DNA of 9,595 nt, taken from contig NZ_JAHDJT010000043.1 in NCBI RefSeq assembly GCF_023661085.1, positions 1 through 9,595 of the forward strand, in the 5' to 3' direction. How positions within the stretch are numbered: the stretch's first letter is position 1; every line of letters starts with the position of its first letter. The position numbers and the translations under genes are program-made. The notes beneath the pieces are model-generated. The model worked only from the letters and a program-made list of their open reading frames with translations. It was not told where the DNA came from and did not search any database. Shown here piece by piece: positions 1 through 6,339 of the stretch. Source of the DNA: Wolbachia pipientis (GTDB taxonomy: Bacteria > Pseudomonadota > Alphaproteobacteria > Rickettsiales > Anaplasmataceae).

Positions 1-60
1 ATACCTTATTATTCTGTTCTCTTTCACATCTTCTTTCCTTAACTTGACGCGTATGCTCAT

Positions 61-85
61 GTTAATGCTGCTGGAGAGCATGAAC
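61..85. other. Imperfect hairpin at left edge
   Basis: Bases 61-69 (GTTAATGCT) pair with 77-85 (AGCATGAAC) with one A·G mismatch around a 7-base loop. An alternative pairing, ATGCTC 53-58 with GAGCAT 76-81, uses overlapping bases. It lies just before the strong terminator at 96-130, so it may belong to the 3' end of a plus-strand transcript that starts outside the window. No gene product can be assigned. Confidence 0.3.
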
Positions 86-95
86 TACTATAGCG

Positions 96-130
96 AAAAA
101 AGCAACAGCTCAGCGGGCTGTTGCTTTTTT
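96..130. terminator. Strong Rho-independent terminator, probably bidirectional
   Basis: A perfect 14-bp stem is formed by AAAAAAGCAACAGC (96-109) and GCTGTTGCTTTTTT (117-130) with a 7-base loop. An A-run on one side and a T-run on the other let it act on either strand. On the minus strand it would end the bioY/DUF1284 transcript, whose last stop is at 187-189. On the plus strand it would end whatever enters from the left. A separate AT-only inverted repeat (TATTTTT 146-152 with AAAAATA 155-161) lies between it and the DUF1284 stop codon. Confidence 0.8.
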
Positions 131-186
131 CCTGCGCAGCACAGGTATTTTTCTAAAAATAGGATTCTTTCACTTCAATATTTTCA

Positions 187-597
187 TCAACGCATTATTT
201 GGAGGTGGCAATCCAAAAGGGCACTTTTGCATATTCCATATAGCTTCCAGTTGCACTTCTCACATGCGTAGTCAAATTTCTCTAAAGACATTTTCTCTCT
301 AATTCTTTTTACTGCTTCGTTCCAGGTTAAGGCCTCTCCAATTTTTATCTCTAAAACTTCTATATGCCTTCTATCTAGCTCTAAGACTTTAGCTTGTGTG
401 GTACATTCACCTTTTTTAGTCTGACTTGGACAAGCGCTGCAGATACTATCAAGATCACCGACTATCTTAATTTGAGTATTGGGATTGGTAATTACTTTAT
501 TCGCTATCCTTCTATAGTTTTTTACAAAACCCTGAGAGTACCCATACCCTCGAAATGCAAGAGTGCACATAAAATGATGAGGGCGGAACCTTATCAT
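187..597 (-). CDS. DUF1284 family cysteine-rich protein
   Basis: A 136-residue protein that I recognise as the DUF1284 family, from its opening MIRFRPHHFMC, the DxICxxCP segment (residues 50-57) and the C-terminal CxxC (112-115) with further cysteines at 123 and 130. The function of the family is not established. The eight cysteines (11, 53, 56, 65, 112, 115, 123, 130) suggest metal or iron-sulfur binding, which is inference. I chose the start at 597 because RPHH near the N-terminus is a family hallmark, and because the ATG overlaps the bioY stop in an ATGA arrangement, typical of translational coupling. The same frame stays open upstream to 756, but those 53 extra residues come from reading bioY in the wrong frame. 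The length fits the family. The coupling suggests co-expression with biotin uptake. Confidence 0.85.
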   Translation of the reverse strand: MIRFRPHHFMCTLAFRGYGYSQGFVKNYRRIANKVITNPNTQIKIVGDLDSICSACPSQTKKGECTTQAKVLELDRRHIEVLEIKIGEALTWNEAVKRIREKMSLEKFDYACEKCNWKLYGICKSALLDCHLQIMR

Positions 598-1120
598 TTT
601 TTTAAATATTGTAAAACCGCCACTAGTAGAGAAATCTTCACTAAACCAGGCAGAATAAATGGCAGAACACCAAACGTTATTGCCTGTTTCAGACCAACGT
701 GAATAGCAAACCAACTGACACCATAGATAAAGATCGCAACTGTGCCAGCCAGACAACTTAGAGAATTACGCATAAGTGATTCACATTTGGAGTCTAGTAA
801 CTCATTTACTTCGCCCATTACCATAACAGCAGCTAAAAAGCCAATTAAATATCCACCTGTTGGTCCAAGAAAAGTGTGATAACCACCAGAAAACCCCGCA
901 AAAATGGGTAACCCTGCTGTACCAAGTGATAAATATGTAAGCACGGAATAAAATGCCGTTTTGCGGTTAAATTTGAGTCCAATAAGCATCACTCCTAAAC
1001 TTTGTAGTGGATAGGCACAGGTTGCAACGGTATTCTTATTTGAGCCATTAGAAACAAGAGCAAGACGCAAGAGAGAACTTCAACTAATGTTGATTTGCTA
1101 CTATATTGTGTTGTAAACAT
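594..1120 (-). pseudogene. bioY: Biotin transporter BioY, frameshifted by one base
   Basis: BioY is the membrane substrate-binding (S) component of ECF biotin importers. The recognisable core is in the downstream frame: QSLGVML, GTAGLPIFAGFSGG and the LGPTGGYLIGF signature. The true N-terminus is in another frame. An ATG at 1118-1120, preceded by GGAG, opens a frame giving MFTTQYSS... and then AQIRIPLQPVPI, after which it runs to a TAG at 995-997. Family proteins continue VPITLQ at this point. Restoring one base between 1009 and 1010 (plus strand TGTGAT instead of TGGAT) gives ATC ACA CTA CAA and a complete 175-residue protein of normal length. The rest of the downstream frame (137 codons) has no other damage. 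No slippery heptamer is visible at the break. An ATG at 1068-1070 gives a longer-looking open frame, but its first 20 or so residues do not resemble BioY. The cause is either a recent mutation or a sequencing error. Confidence 0.85.
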
Positions 1121-1148
1121 ACCACTCCAAATGAAATATATTTATAGT

Positions 1149-1177
1149 ATTATATTTATGGAATTTCGCAATTTAAA
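1149..1177 (-). promoter_or_regulatory. Candidate bioY promoter
   Basis: On the minus strand TATAAT (1154-1149) is a perfect -10 hexamer. TTTAAA (1177-1172, four of six matches to TTGACA) lies 17 bases upstream. The predicted transcript start is about 20 bases before the bioY ATG at 1120, and GGAG lies just ahead of that ATG. The region is very AT-rich, so chance matches are common. Confidence 0.45.
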
Positions 1178-1200
1178 TTTTACTTATATTGTGCTACAAT
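1172..1200 (+). promoter_or_regulatory. Candidate nitroreductase-dapF promoter
   Basis: TTTAAA (1172-1177) and TACAAT (1195-1200) are separated by 17 bases on the plus strand, about 26 bases before the nitroreductase ATG. The -10 matches five of six consensus bases and the -35 four of six. The palindromic TTTAAA is the same hexamer proposed as the -35 of the divergent bioY promoter. No clear Shine-Dalgarno sequence precedes the ATG. Confidence 0.4.
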
Positions 1201-1226
1201 GAGTTAATTTATATACCTAAATCAAA

Positions 1227-1784
1227 ATGATAAATGAACAAGATCTATTGGCGTTGATGAAAGCAAGACATAGCGGGCGTTTATACGATCCGAATAAAGT
1301 AGTAAATCAGGCAAAGATCAATATGCTGATAGAAGCAGCAAGGTTTTCTCCTTCATGTTTTGGTGACGAACCTTGGAGGTATATTATATGTAACAAGCAA
1401 AATAACCAAGGTTCATGGGAAAGATTACTAAATTGTCTTGATGGATCTAACCAAAAATGGGCAAAAAACGCACAAGTTCTAATTATATCATTAAGTGCTA
1501 AAAATTTTCGAAAGCTGGATAAAGGAAAAAATTTCTGGGCTAAGCATGATACTGGCGCAGCAAACTATGCGCTTATGTTGCAGGCTGCATCTATGAACTT
1601 AATGGCACATCAAATGGGTGGATTTGATAGGGATAAAATAATAGAAAAATTCAACATACCTGATGATTTTAATGTAATGTCAGTGGTAGCAGTTGGTTAC
1701 GAAGAAGAGGGTGCTGAAGTTAAGGAAAAGAAAAGAAGGCCAATAGAAGAAATATTTTTTTATGACGAATGGCCGAAGCCCTGA
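1227..1784 (+). CDS. Nitroreductase family protein (FMN-dependent oxidoreductase)
   Basis: A 185-residue protein of the NfsB/nitroreductase fold, usually a homodimer with FMN at the interface that uses NAD(P)H to reduce nitro, quinone or related substrates. Visible features are the N-terminal ARHSGRLYD (residues 13-21, the family's R-S-R phosphate-binding segment), SPSCFGDEPWRY (41-52), the helix DTGAANYALMLQA (108-120) and the near C-terminal VVAVGY (153-158) followed by a basic KKRRP. Length is at the short end of the family. The physiological substrate cannot be read from sequence. The start at 1227 lies 26 bases after a plausible -10. The gene overlaps the start of dapF by 16 bases, so the two are probably co-transcribed. 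No membrane segments are seen and a cytosolic location is expected. Confidence 0.88.
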   Translation: MINEQDLLALMKARHSGRLYDPNKVVNQAKINMLIEAARFSPSCFGDEPWRYIICNKQNNQGSWERLLNCLDGSNQKWAKNAQVLIISLSAKNFRKLDKGKNFWAKHDTGAANYALMLQAASMNLMAHQMGGFDRDKIIEKFNIPDDFNVMSVVAVGYEEEGAEVKEKKRRPIEEIFFYDEWPKP

Positions 1785-2545
1785 AAAAAATGCATGGCAC
1801 TGGTAACAACTTTGTTATCATAGACTCACGTTTAACAAACAATTTAGACTGGAACTATAGACAAATTGCTGATCAAAACGGCTGCGATCAGGTGATAATT
1901 ATGACAAGGTCTGATGCTGCGGACTGTTTCATGCACATCTACAATGCTAACGGTAGTCAAGCTGAAATGTGCGGAAACGCAGCACGTTGCGTTGGATATT
2001 TGATAATGTCAGAAAAAGGCACTGAGTATGCAACTATCGAGTTAATAAACGAGCGCACTTTAGAGTGCTTTAAGGTGGATGGTAGGTCCATAAAGGTCAA
2101 TATGGGTAAACCACTGTTTAAATGGCATGAAATTCCTCTATCCATTGAATGTAACACTCTTTGCTTACCTATAGAGGTTGAAATGCTAAAAGATCCAGTT
2201 GCAGTGAATATTGGCAATCCTCACATAGTCTTTTTTGTTGATAACATAAGTGAGATACCGTTGCAAAACTTAGGACCAAGATTGGAAAACCACATATTAT
2301 TTCCCAAGAAAGTGAATGTCAGCATTGTACAAATTGAAAAGTGTGGAGAAATAAACTTAAGAGTTTGGGAAAGAGGTACAGGTATCACTGCTTCATGTGG
2401 TAGCGCAGCTTGTGCAGTATTTGTTGCGTCCGTACTTCGTAAGTATTTGACTGCTAAGCAAACTTCTGTAAATTCGCCAGGGGGAAACTTACTAGTTGAA
2501 TGGGCAGACGATGTATTTATAACTGGTAATGTAGGGTTTCTATAG
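1769..2545 (+). CDS. dapF: Diaminopimelate epimerase
   Basis: DapF interconverts LL- and meso-diaminopimelate in the cytosol without a cofactor. meso-DAP is used for lysine and, in organisms that keep lipid II, for the peptidoglycan stem peptide. The protein is 258 residues, slightly short of the usual 270-280. The two catalytic cysteines are both present: Cys68 in AEMCGNAARC and Cys210 in ERGTGITASCGSAAC. The N-terminal KKMHGTGNNFVIIDS (residues 6-20) and NIGNPHIV (147-154) match the substrate-binding segments. The start at 1769 lies inside the end of the nitroreductase gene, and ATG at 1790 (MHGTGNN) would cut conserved residues close. It ends 7 bases from sucD, which converges on it. The gene appears functional and pairs logically with mraY in this window. 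Confidence 0.95.
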   Translation: MAEALKKMHGTGNNFVIIDSRLTNNLDWNYRQIADQNGCDQVIIMTRSDAADCFMHIYNANGSQAEMCGNAARCVGYLIMSEKGTEYATIELINERTLECFKVDGRSIKVNMGKPLFKWHEIPLSIECNTLCLPIEVEMLKDPVAVNIGNPHIVFFVDNISEIPLQNLGPRLENHILFPKKVNVSIVQIEKCGEINLRVWERGTGITASCGSAACAVFVASVLRKYLTAKQTSVNSPGGNLLVEWADDVFITGNVGFL

Positions 2546-2552
2546 CAATATT

Positions 2553-3431
2553 CTAAACTTGATTCATTACTTCCAAAACTTTTTTACCAATTACTGCAGG
2601 AGTTTCTGCAATTGCAATACCAGCGCTCCTCATAACTTCCAGCTTTGCGCCAGCACTTCCTCCACTAGAAGAGATAATCGCTCCAGCGTGTCCCATGCGT
2701 CTTCCTGGAGGTGCTGTTTGACCAGCTACAAACCCAACAATTGGCTTTTTAGTTTTTTCTGTCTTCACAAAATGTGATACATCCTCTTCTTCATTTCCAC
2801 CTATTTCACCAATGACTACAATACCATGGGTATCTTCATCTTTTAAAAACAGCTCCATACAATCAACAAACGTCATACCATGAACAGGATCCCCTCCAAT
2901 TCCTATGCACGTTGACTGACCAAGGCCAACAGCAGTTGTTTGCGCTACTGCTTCATAAGTCAAAGTTCCAGAACGAGACATAATCCCTATATGTCCACGC
3001 TTGTGAATATGCCCTGGCATAATTCCTATTTTACATTCTTCAGGTGTGATAACCCCCGGACAGTTGGGACCAATCAATCGACTTTTCGAACTAATAAGCG
3101 CATGCTTAACTTTTACCATGTCAAGTATAGGAATGCCCTCTGTAATACAAACTATCAGCTCTATTTCCGCATCTATTGCTTCTAGTATTGCATCAGCAGC
3201 AAACTTAGCAGGCACATATATCACTGTGGCATTTGCATCAGTTTTTTCCTTAGCTTCTACCACAGTATTAAAGACCGGTAAATTAAGGTGAGAGCTTCCG
3301 CCTTTGCCAGGAGTTACACCACCAACCATTTTTGTTCCGTAGTTAATTGCTTGCTCTGAGTGGAATGTGCCCTGTGCGCCAGTAAAACCCTGGCATATTA
3401 ATCTTGTATCTTTGCTTACTAAAATGGACAT
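2553..3431 (-). CDS. sucD: Succinyl-CoA synthetase alpha subunit
   Basis: The alpha subunit binds CoA and carries the phosphohistidine intermediate of succinyl-CoA synthetase (succinyl-CoA + NDP + Pi to succinate + CoA + NTP), the substrate-level phosphorylation step of the TCA cycle. The 292-residue length is normal. An N-terminal Rossmann CoA-binding region starts with [16 protein letters not shown] (13-28), with GGVTPGKGG (37-45) and IGPNCPG (120-126). The active-site histidine is His248 in [11 protein letters not shown], followed by the [10 protein letters not shown] phosphate loop (254-263). Its ATG is 3 bases after the sucC stop, with a GAGG Shine-Dalgarno inside the last codons of sucC, so translation is probably coupled. 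No truncation or odd residue is seen. Confidence 0.97.
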   Translation of the reverse strand: MSILVSKDTRLICQGFTGAQGTFHSEQAINYGTKMVGGVTPGKGGSSHLNLPVFNTVVEAKEKTDANATVIYVPAKFAADAILEAIDAEIELIVCITEGIPILDMVKVKHALISSKSRLIGPNCPGVITPEECKIGIMPGHIHKRGHIGIMSRSGTLTYEAVAQTTAVGLGQSTCIGIGGDPVHGMTFVDCMELFLKDEDTHGIVVIGEIGGNEEEDVSHFVKTEKTKKPIVGFVAGQTAPPGRRMGHAGAIISSSGGSAGAKLEVMRSAGIAIAETPAVIGKKVLEVMNQV

Positions 3432-3434
3432 GAT

Positions 3435-4595
3435 TTATTTTACCTCTTTTACTATTTTCTGTGCAGCTTCATCAAGTTCGTCTGCAGCAATAATATTTAA
3501 TCCTGACTCTTCTAAGATTCTCTTTCCTTCTTCAAAATTAGTACCTGATAACCTGACCACTAAAGGAACTTTTATACTCATTTCTTTTGCAGCCTCAACG
3601 ATACCACTTGCAATGATATCGCAGCGCATTATACCGCCAAATATGTTAACTAAAATCCCCTTTACGTTACTATCAGACAATATAATTTTAAACGCTTCGG
3701 TGACAGTCTCTTTACTTGCCCCACCGCCAACATCCAAAAAGTTGGCAGGTTCTGCTCCGTAGTATTTTATTATATCCATTGTTGCCATAGCAAGACCCGC
3801 ACCGTTTACCATGCAACCAATGTTGCCATCCATTTTAATATAACTGAGCCCATGTTTCGAAGCTTCTATTTCTTCTTTTACTTCTTCATCATAGTCACGG
3901 AGTTCCACAATCTCCGAATGACGGTATAAAGCGTTATCATCGAAATTAATTTTAGCATCAAGCGCAATAAAATCTCCAGAATTTGTTTCAACTAGTGGAT
4001 TAATCTCTATTTGGCTTGCATCAGTTGCAATAAATGCATCATATATATTTTTTGCAACATTTGTTATTTTTTTTATTTGTTCTGGGCTCAAATTCAAACT
4101 GTTGCTTAACTTGCTGCTATCAAAACTGGTAAAACCAGCAGTGTAATCAATATCAAATTTTACAATTTTTGTAGGAGAATTTTTTGCAACTTCTTCAATA
4201 TCTATTCCACCTTCTGAGGAAAATATGAATGTTGGTCTACTGAGCTTGGAATCAACTACTAGGCTTAAATAATACTCTTTCTTAATGCTTGAGCCTTCCT
4301 CAATGTATACTCTCCTTACTTGCTGCCCTTTTGGTCCTGTTTGGTGAGTAATTAAAGTCATGCCAAGCATAGACTTTACAAACTGCTTGGCTTCTTCAGC
4401 CGACTTTGCCAACTTTACACCACCAGCTTTGCCTCTGCCACCTGCGTGAATTTGAGCTTTAACCACAAGCACGTCAGATTTTAACTGATCCATTTGAGTC
4501 TCTATTTCTTCTGCAGATGTAGTAACGAAACCCTTTGGCACTGGAACATTAAATTTGCGCAAAATCTCTTTCGCTTGATACTCGTGAATATTCAT
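3435..4595 (-). CDS. sucC: Succinyl-CoA synthetase beta subunit
   Basis: The beta subunit supplies the ATP-grasp nucleotide site and the succinate site; it forms the enzyme with sucD, which follows 3 bases downstream. The 386-residue length is standard. Seen in order are [12 protein letters not shown] at the start, [17 protein letters not shown] (45-61, nucleotide-binding), IEINPLVE (197-204, metal-binding Glu/Asn), LDAKINFDD (212-220), the [14 protein letters not shown] stretch (257-270), FLDVGGGAS (286-294), [11 protein letters not shown] (316-326) and VVRLSGTN (346-353). Whether ADP or GDP is preferred cannot be decided by inspection. The start has no good Shine-Dalgarno and lies 30 bases after rpsU, so it is probably read from the rpsU promoter. 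Confidence 0.97.
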   Translation of the reverse strand: MNIHEYQAKEILRKFNVPVPKGFVTTSAEEIETQMDQLKSDVLVVKAQIHAGGRGKAGGVKLAKSAEEAKQFVKSMLGMTLITHQTGPKGQQVRRVYIEEGSSIKKEYYLSLVVDSKLSRPTFIFSSEGGIDIEEVAKNSPTKIVKFDIDYTAGFTSFDSSKLSNSLNLSPEQIKKITNVAKNIYDAFIATDASQIEINPLVETNSGDFIALDAKINFDDNALYRHSEIVELRDYDEEVKEEIEASKHGLSYIKMDGNIGCMVNGAGLAMATMDIIKYYGAEPANFLDVGGGASKETVTEAFKIILSDSNVKGILVNIFGGIMRCDIIASGIVEAAKEMSIKVPLVVRLSGTNFEEGKRILEESGLNIIAADELDEAAQKIVKEVK

Positions 4596-4625
4596 AAAAC
4601 AACCAATGATAAACTCTATTAAAAA

Positions 4626-4826
4626 CTACCAACCATAAGGCTGTCTTGTAGTCTCTTGTTGGCGCCTCTTTTTTTTAGCTTCAGCTTTCTTTTTAGCTCT
4701 CTTTTCTGATTTCTTTTCATGGTATTGCTTTTTCATTTTTATCCCTCTTCCTTCTTTTTGAATTGTTTTTTTCAATACTGGAAAAGCTCTATCTACATCA
4801 CCATAATGAACTGATACTTCAATCAA
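4626..4826 (-). CDS. rpsU: 30S ribosomal protein S21
   Basis: A 66-residue basic protein that starts IEVSVHYGDVDRAFPVLKK and continues with a lysine/arginine-rich tail (residues 30-60) ending PYGW, the layout of bS21. In the ribosome bS21 lies near the anti-Shine-Dalgarno end of 16S rRNA and helps initiation. The start codon is TTG at 4826-4824, chosen because a full AGGAGG (4840-4835) lies 8 bases upstream and the second residue Ile matches the family start. A near-consensus promoter precedes it by a short leader. It heads a unit with sucC (30 bases downstream) and sucD. Length and composition are normal. Confidence 0.95.
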   Translation of the reverse strand: MIEVSVHYGDVDRAFPVLKKTIQKEGRGIKMKKQYHEKKSEKRAKKKAEAKKKRRQQETTRQPYGW

Positions 4827-4834
4827 ACTTTATA

Positions 4835-4840
4835 CCTCCT
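4835..4840 (-). promoter_or_regulatory. Consensus Shine-Dalgarno deciding the rpsU TTG start
   Basis: On the minus strand AAAGGAGGT contains a complete AGGAGG at 4840-4835. It lies 8 bases before the TTG at 4826, which is good spacing, and this supports the non-ATG start. Most genes in the window have weak or no such site, so rpsU stands out. Confidence 0.85.
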
Positions 4841-4855
4841 TTGGTCAAAAATCTA

Positions 4856-4884
4856 CTTATAAACTAGAAAATTAACATTGTCAA
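4856..4884 (-). promoter_or_regulatory. Near-consensus sigma-70 promoter of rpsU-sucC-sucD
   Basis: Reading the minus strand, a perfect TTGACA (4884-4879) is followed after exactly 17 bases by TATAAG (4861-4856, five of six matches). Transcription would begin near 4849, leaving a leader of about 20 bases that contains the AGGAGG. This is the best promoter in the window. Confidence 0.8.
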
Positions 4885-4942
4885 TTATTTTATAAACTTA
4901 GCTGTAATACAAAAGGGATATCTTTAAAAAGACTTAACTATT

Positions 4943-4976
4943 AAAAGCGTTGGAGCATCTTAATTTGCTATGCAAC
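4943..4976 (-). terminator. Weak terminator candidate after secB
   Basis: On the minus strand GTTGCAT (4976-4970) can pair with ATGC and AAC (4958-4949) across an 11-base loop, with a 3-base bulge. A CGCTTTTAA tract follows. It lies between the secB stop and the rpsU promoter, where a terminator is expected. The stem is short and bulged, so support is modest. Otherwise the 190-base gap 4827-5016 shows only the rpsU promoter and leader. Confidence 0.3.
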
Positions 4977-5016
4977 AAAATCATCTCATACACCGGAATA
5001 ACGAAGTAGTGCTGTA

Positions 5017-5520
5017 TCAGTTAAAATTCTCATTGCTCGCAGTACTTTTTTGTTGTTGACTCTGCTGCTTATACATAGCTTCAAAATCTATAGGATCTAG
5101 CATAAGTGAAGGAAACCCACCACTACTTGTAACCCTTGCAATTATTTCTCTCGCAAAAGGAAAAAGAAAAGTAGGCCCACCAATAAATAAAGCTTGCCTT
5201 ATTTCTTCTGCACTTAGCTCTGCAAAGTTTTCTATTGAAAAAATACCACAATATTTCGTTTCACAAATGAAAGCAATACCATCTTTTATGTTCTCATCTT
5301 TTACCGTTGCTTTGGCTTCTATATGCAAAGTAATTTCATGGAAAGATTTTTCTTCATTCTCTCCTTCCTCGCCTTCAGCTCCTTCCAATTTCACTGAATT
5401 GATATTAACCATTACATTAATGCCTGGAACTTCTTTTGCAGAGAGAAATGGTGAATTCGGATTTTCAAACGATAGATCTTTAATATACTGACCATGAATT
5501 TTCATTTTGTGTTGTGACAT
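5017..5520 (-). CDS. secB: Protein-export chaperone SecB
   Basis: SecB is a cytosolic tetrameric chaperone that holds precursors unfolded and passes them to SecA. The 167 residues contain the family landmarks QYIKDLSFENPNSP (11-24), FIGGPTFLFPFAREIIA (112-128) and VTSSGGFPSLMLDPIDF (130-146), followed by a Gln/Ser-rich tail. The ATG at 5520 has AAGGAGA about 10 bases upstream. A Gly/Glu-rich stretch (about residues 46-58, EGAEGEEGENEEK) lies where I recall a shorter strand connection in typical SecB, so it may be a lineage-specific insert. It diverges from the Tim44-like gene, a neighbourhood common in alphaproteobacteria. It appears intact. Confidence 0.95.
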   Translation of the reverse strand: MSQHKMKIHGQYIKDLSFENPNSPFLSAKEVPGINVMVNINSVKLEGAEGEEGENEEKSFHEITLHIEAKATVKDENIKDGIAFICETKYCGIFSIENFAELSAEEIRQALFIGGPTFLFPFAREIIARVTSSGGFPSLMLDPIDFEAMYKQQSQQQKSTASNENFN

Positions 5521-5571
5521 TTTTTGCGTCTCCTTATAATATAAGTTGAAGTATTTAACACTTTCTTGTAC

Positions 5572-5599
5572 AATATAACCATTTATAGATGAATAGCAA
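5572..5599 (-). promoter_or_regulatory. Candidate secB promoter
   Basis: On the minus strand TTGCTA (5599-5594, four of six matches) and TATATT (5577-5572, five of six) are 16 bases apart. The predicted transcript starts about 45 bases before the secB ATG. The rest of the divergent gap 5521-5682 holds an AT-only palindrome around 5632-5646 and no other clear element. I could not place a convincing promoter for the Tim44-like gene. Confidence 0.35.
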
Positions 5600-5682
5600 A
5601 CCTAAATTACAGATAGGATAAGCCATTTTCATTAATAATTAATAATGTTCAGGTACTTTATATGCTAGGGGGTTGAGTTACT

Positions 5683-6339
5683 ATGATAGAGCTCGTAATA
5701 TATGCTTTATTGGCGGCATTCATTTTTTCACGGTTGTACAATTCTTTAGGAAAATCAACAAACCTCAATCTAACAAAACTGACTAGTGCACTTGATATAA
5801 GCCAAAGTAGAGAAGATGTAGTAGAAAACATTGAAGATTACATCGATAGCAACGACAAAAATGCAATAAAAGCTACTTATGAGCAAATATTACAAAAAAA
5901 TAAAGATTTCTCCGTTTCCCATTTCATGGAAGGTTCAAGCATAGCTTTCGAATTAATAATAAAATATTTCAATCAAGGAAATCTGTCTCAGTTAAAACCT
6001 CTCTTGGATAAAGACTTATACAACAATTTTGCAGAGAAGATCAGACATCGTAAAGAGATACAAGAATCTATAATTGTTTCTATTGTTTCACAAAAGATTT
6101 TAGAAATAAAACTAGTAAAAAATGTAGTGTTTATTGCAGTATATTTCCTTTCAGAGCAAATTAACTTTGTTAAGAATGACAAGGGAGATATTATATCAGG
6201 TAGCACATCCACTATCAATAAAGTTGAGGATGTTTGGCAATTCAAAAAAAATATTACTTCATCAAACCCAAGCTGGTTGCTTACTTCCGTAAACTATAAA
6301 AAGGCAGATGATGGTAAAACGAACGTAAAGTATGAATAA
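5683..6339 (+). CDS. Tim44-like domain protein, membrane anchored
   Basis: A 218-residue protein with one N-terminal hydrophobic segment (about residues 3-19, IELVIYALLAAFIFSRL) that probably acts as an uncleaved inner-membrane anchor, then a charged linker (24-75). The C-terminal Tim44-like domain (about 80-205) shows FMEGSSIAFELIIKYFNQGN, LKPLLDKDLYNNF, a run of beta segments and the ending VWQFKKNITSSNPSWLL. In mitochondria Tim44 tethers Hsp70 to the import channel; the role of bacterial relatives is less clear and probably concerns the membrane or envelope. A purine-rich AGGGGG (5667-5672) lies 10 bases before the ATG. The gene is divergent from secB and overlaps dnaQ by 8 bases, so it is probably in an operon with it. 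Confidence 0.85.
   Translation: MIELVIYALLAAFIFSRLYNSLGKSTNLNLTKLTSALDISQSREDVVENIEDYIDSNDKNAIKATYEQILQKNKDFSVSHFMEGSSIAFELIIKYFNQGNLSQLKPLLDKDLYNNFAEKIRHRKEIQESIIVSIVSQKILEIKLVKNVVFIAVYFLSEQINFVKNDKGDIISGSTSTINKVEDVWQFKKNITSSNPSWLLTSVNYKKADDGKTNVKYE

Noticed and set aside
44..271. Plus-strand open frame of 75 codons
   Set aside because: It runs through the terminator hairpin and into the 3' end of the DUF1284 gene, has no family resemblance and no ribosome site.
394..702. Plus-strand frame of 102 codons
   Set aside because: Antisense to DUF1284 and the end of bioY, both supported by family motifs.
598..756. Open upstream extension of the DUF1284 frame (53 codons)
   Set aside because: It overlaps the bioY C-terminal coding sequence in another frame, and the family start MIRFRPHH is at 597.
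1000..1020. Programmed ribosomal frameshift in bioY
   Set aside because: A -1 shift at ATC CAC would restore the frame with Pro in place of Thr, but there is no slippery heptamer and no clear downstream structure.
3367..3762. Plus-strand frame of 131 codons
   Set aside because: Antisense to the sucD start and the sucC end. Its Ser/Ala/Ile-rich composition is what the complement of coding DNA gives.
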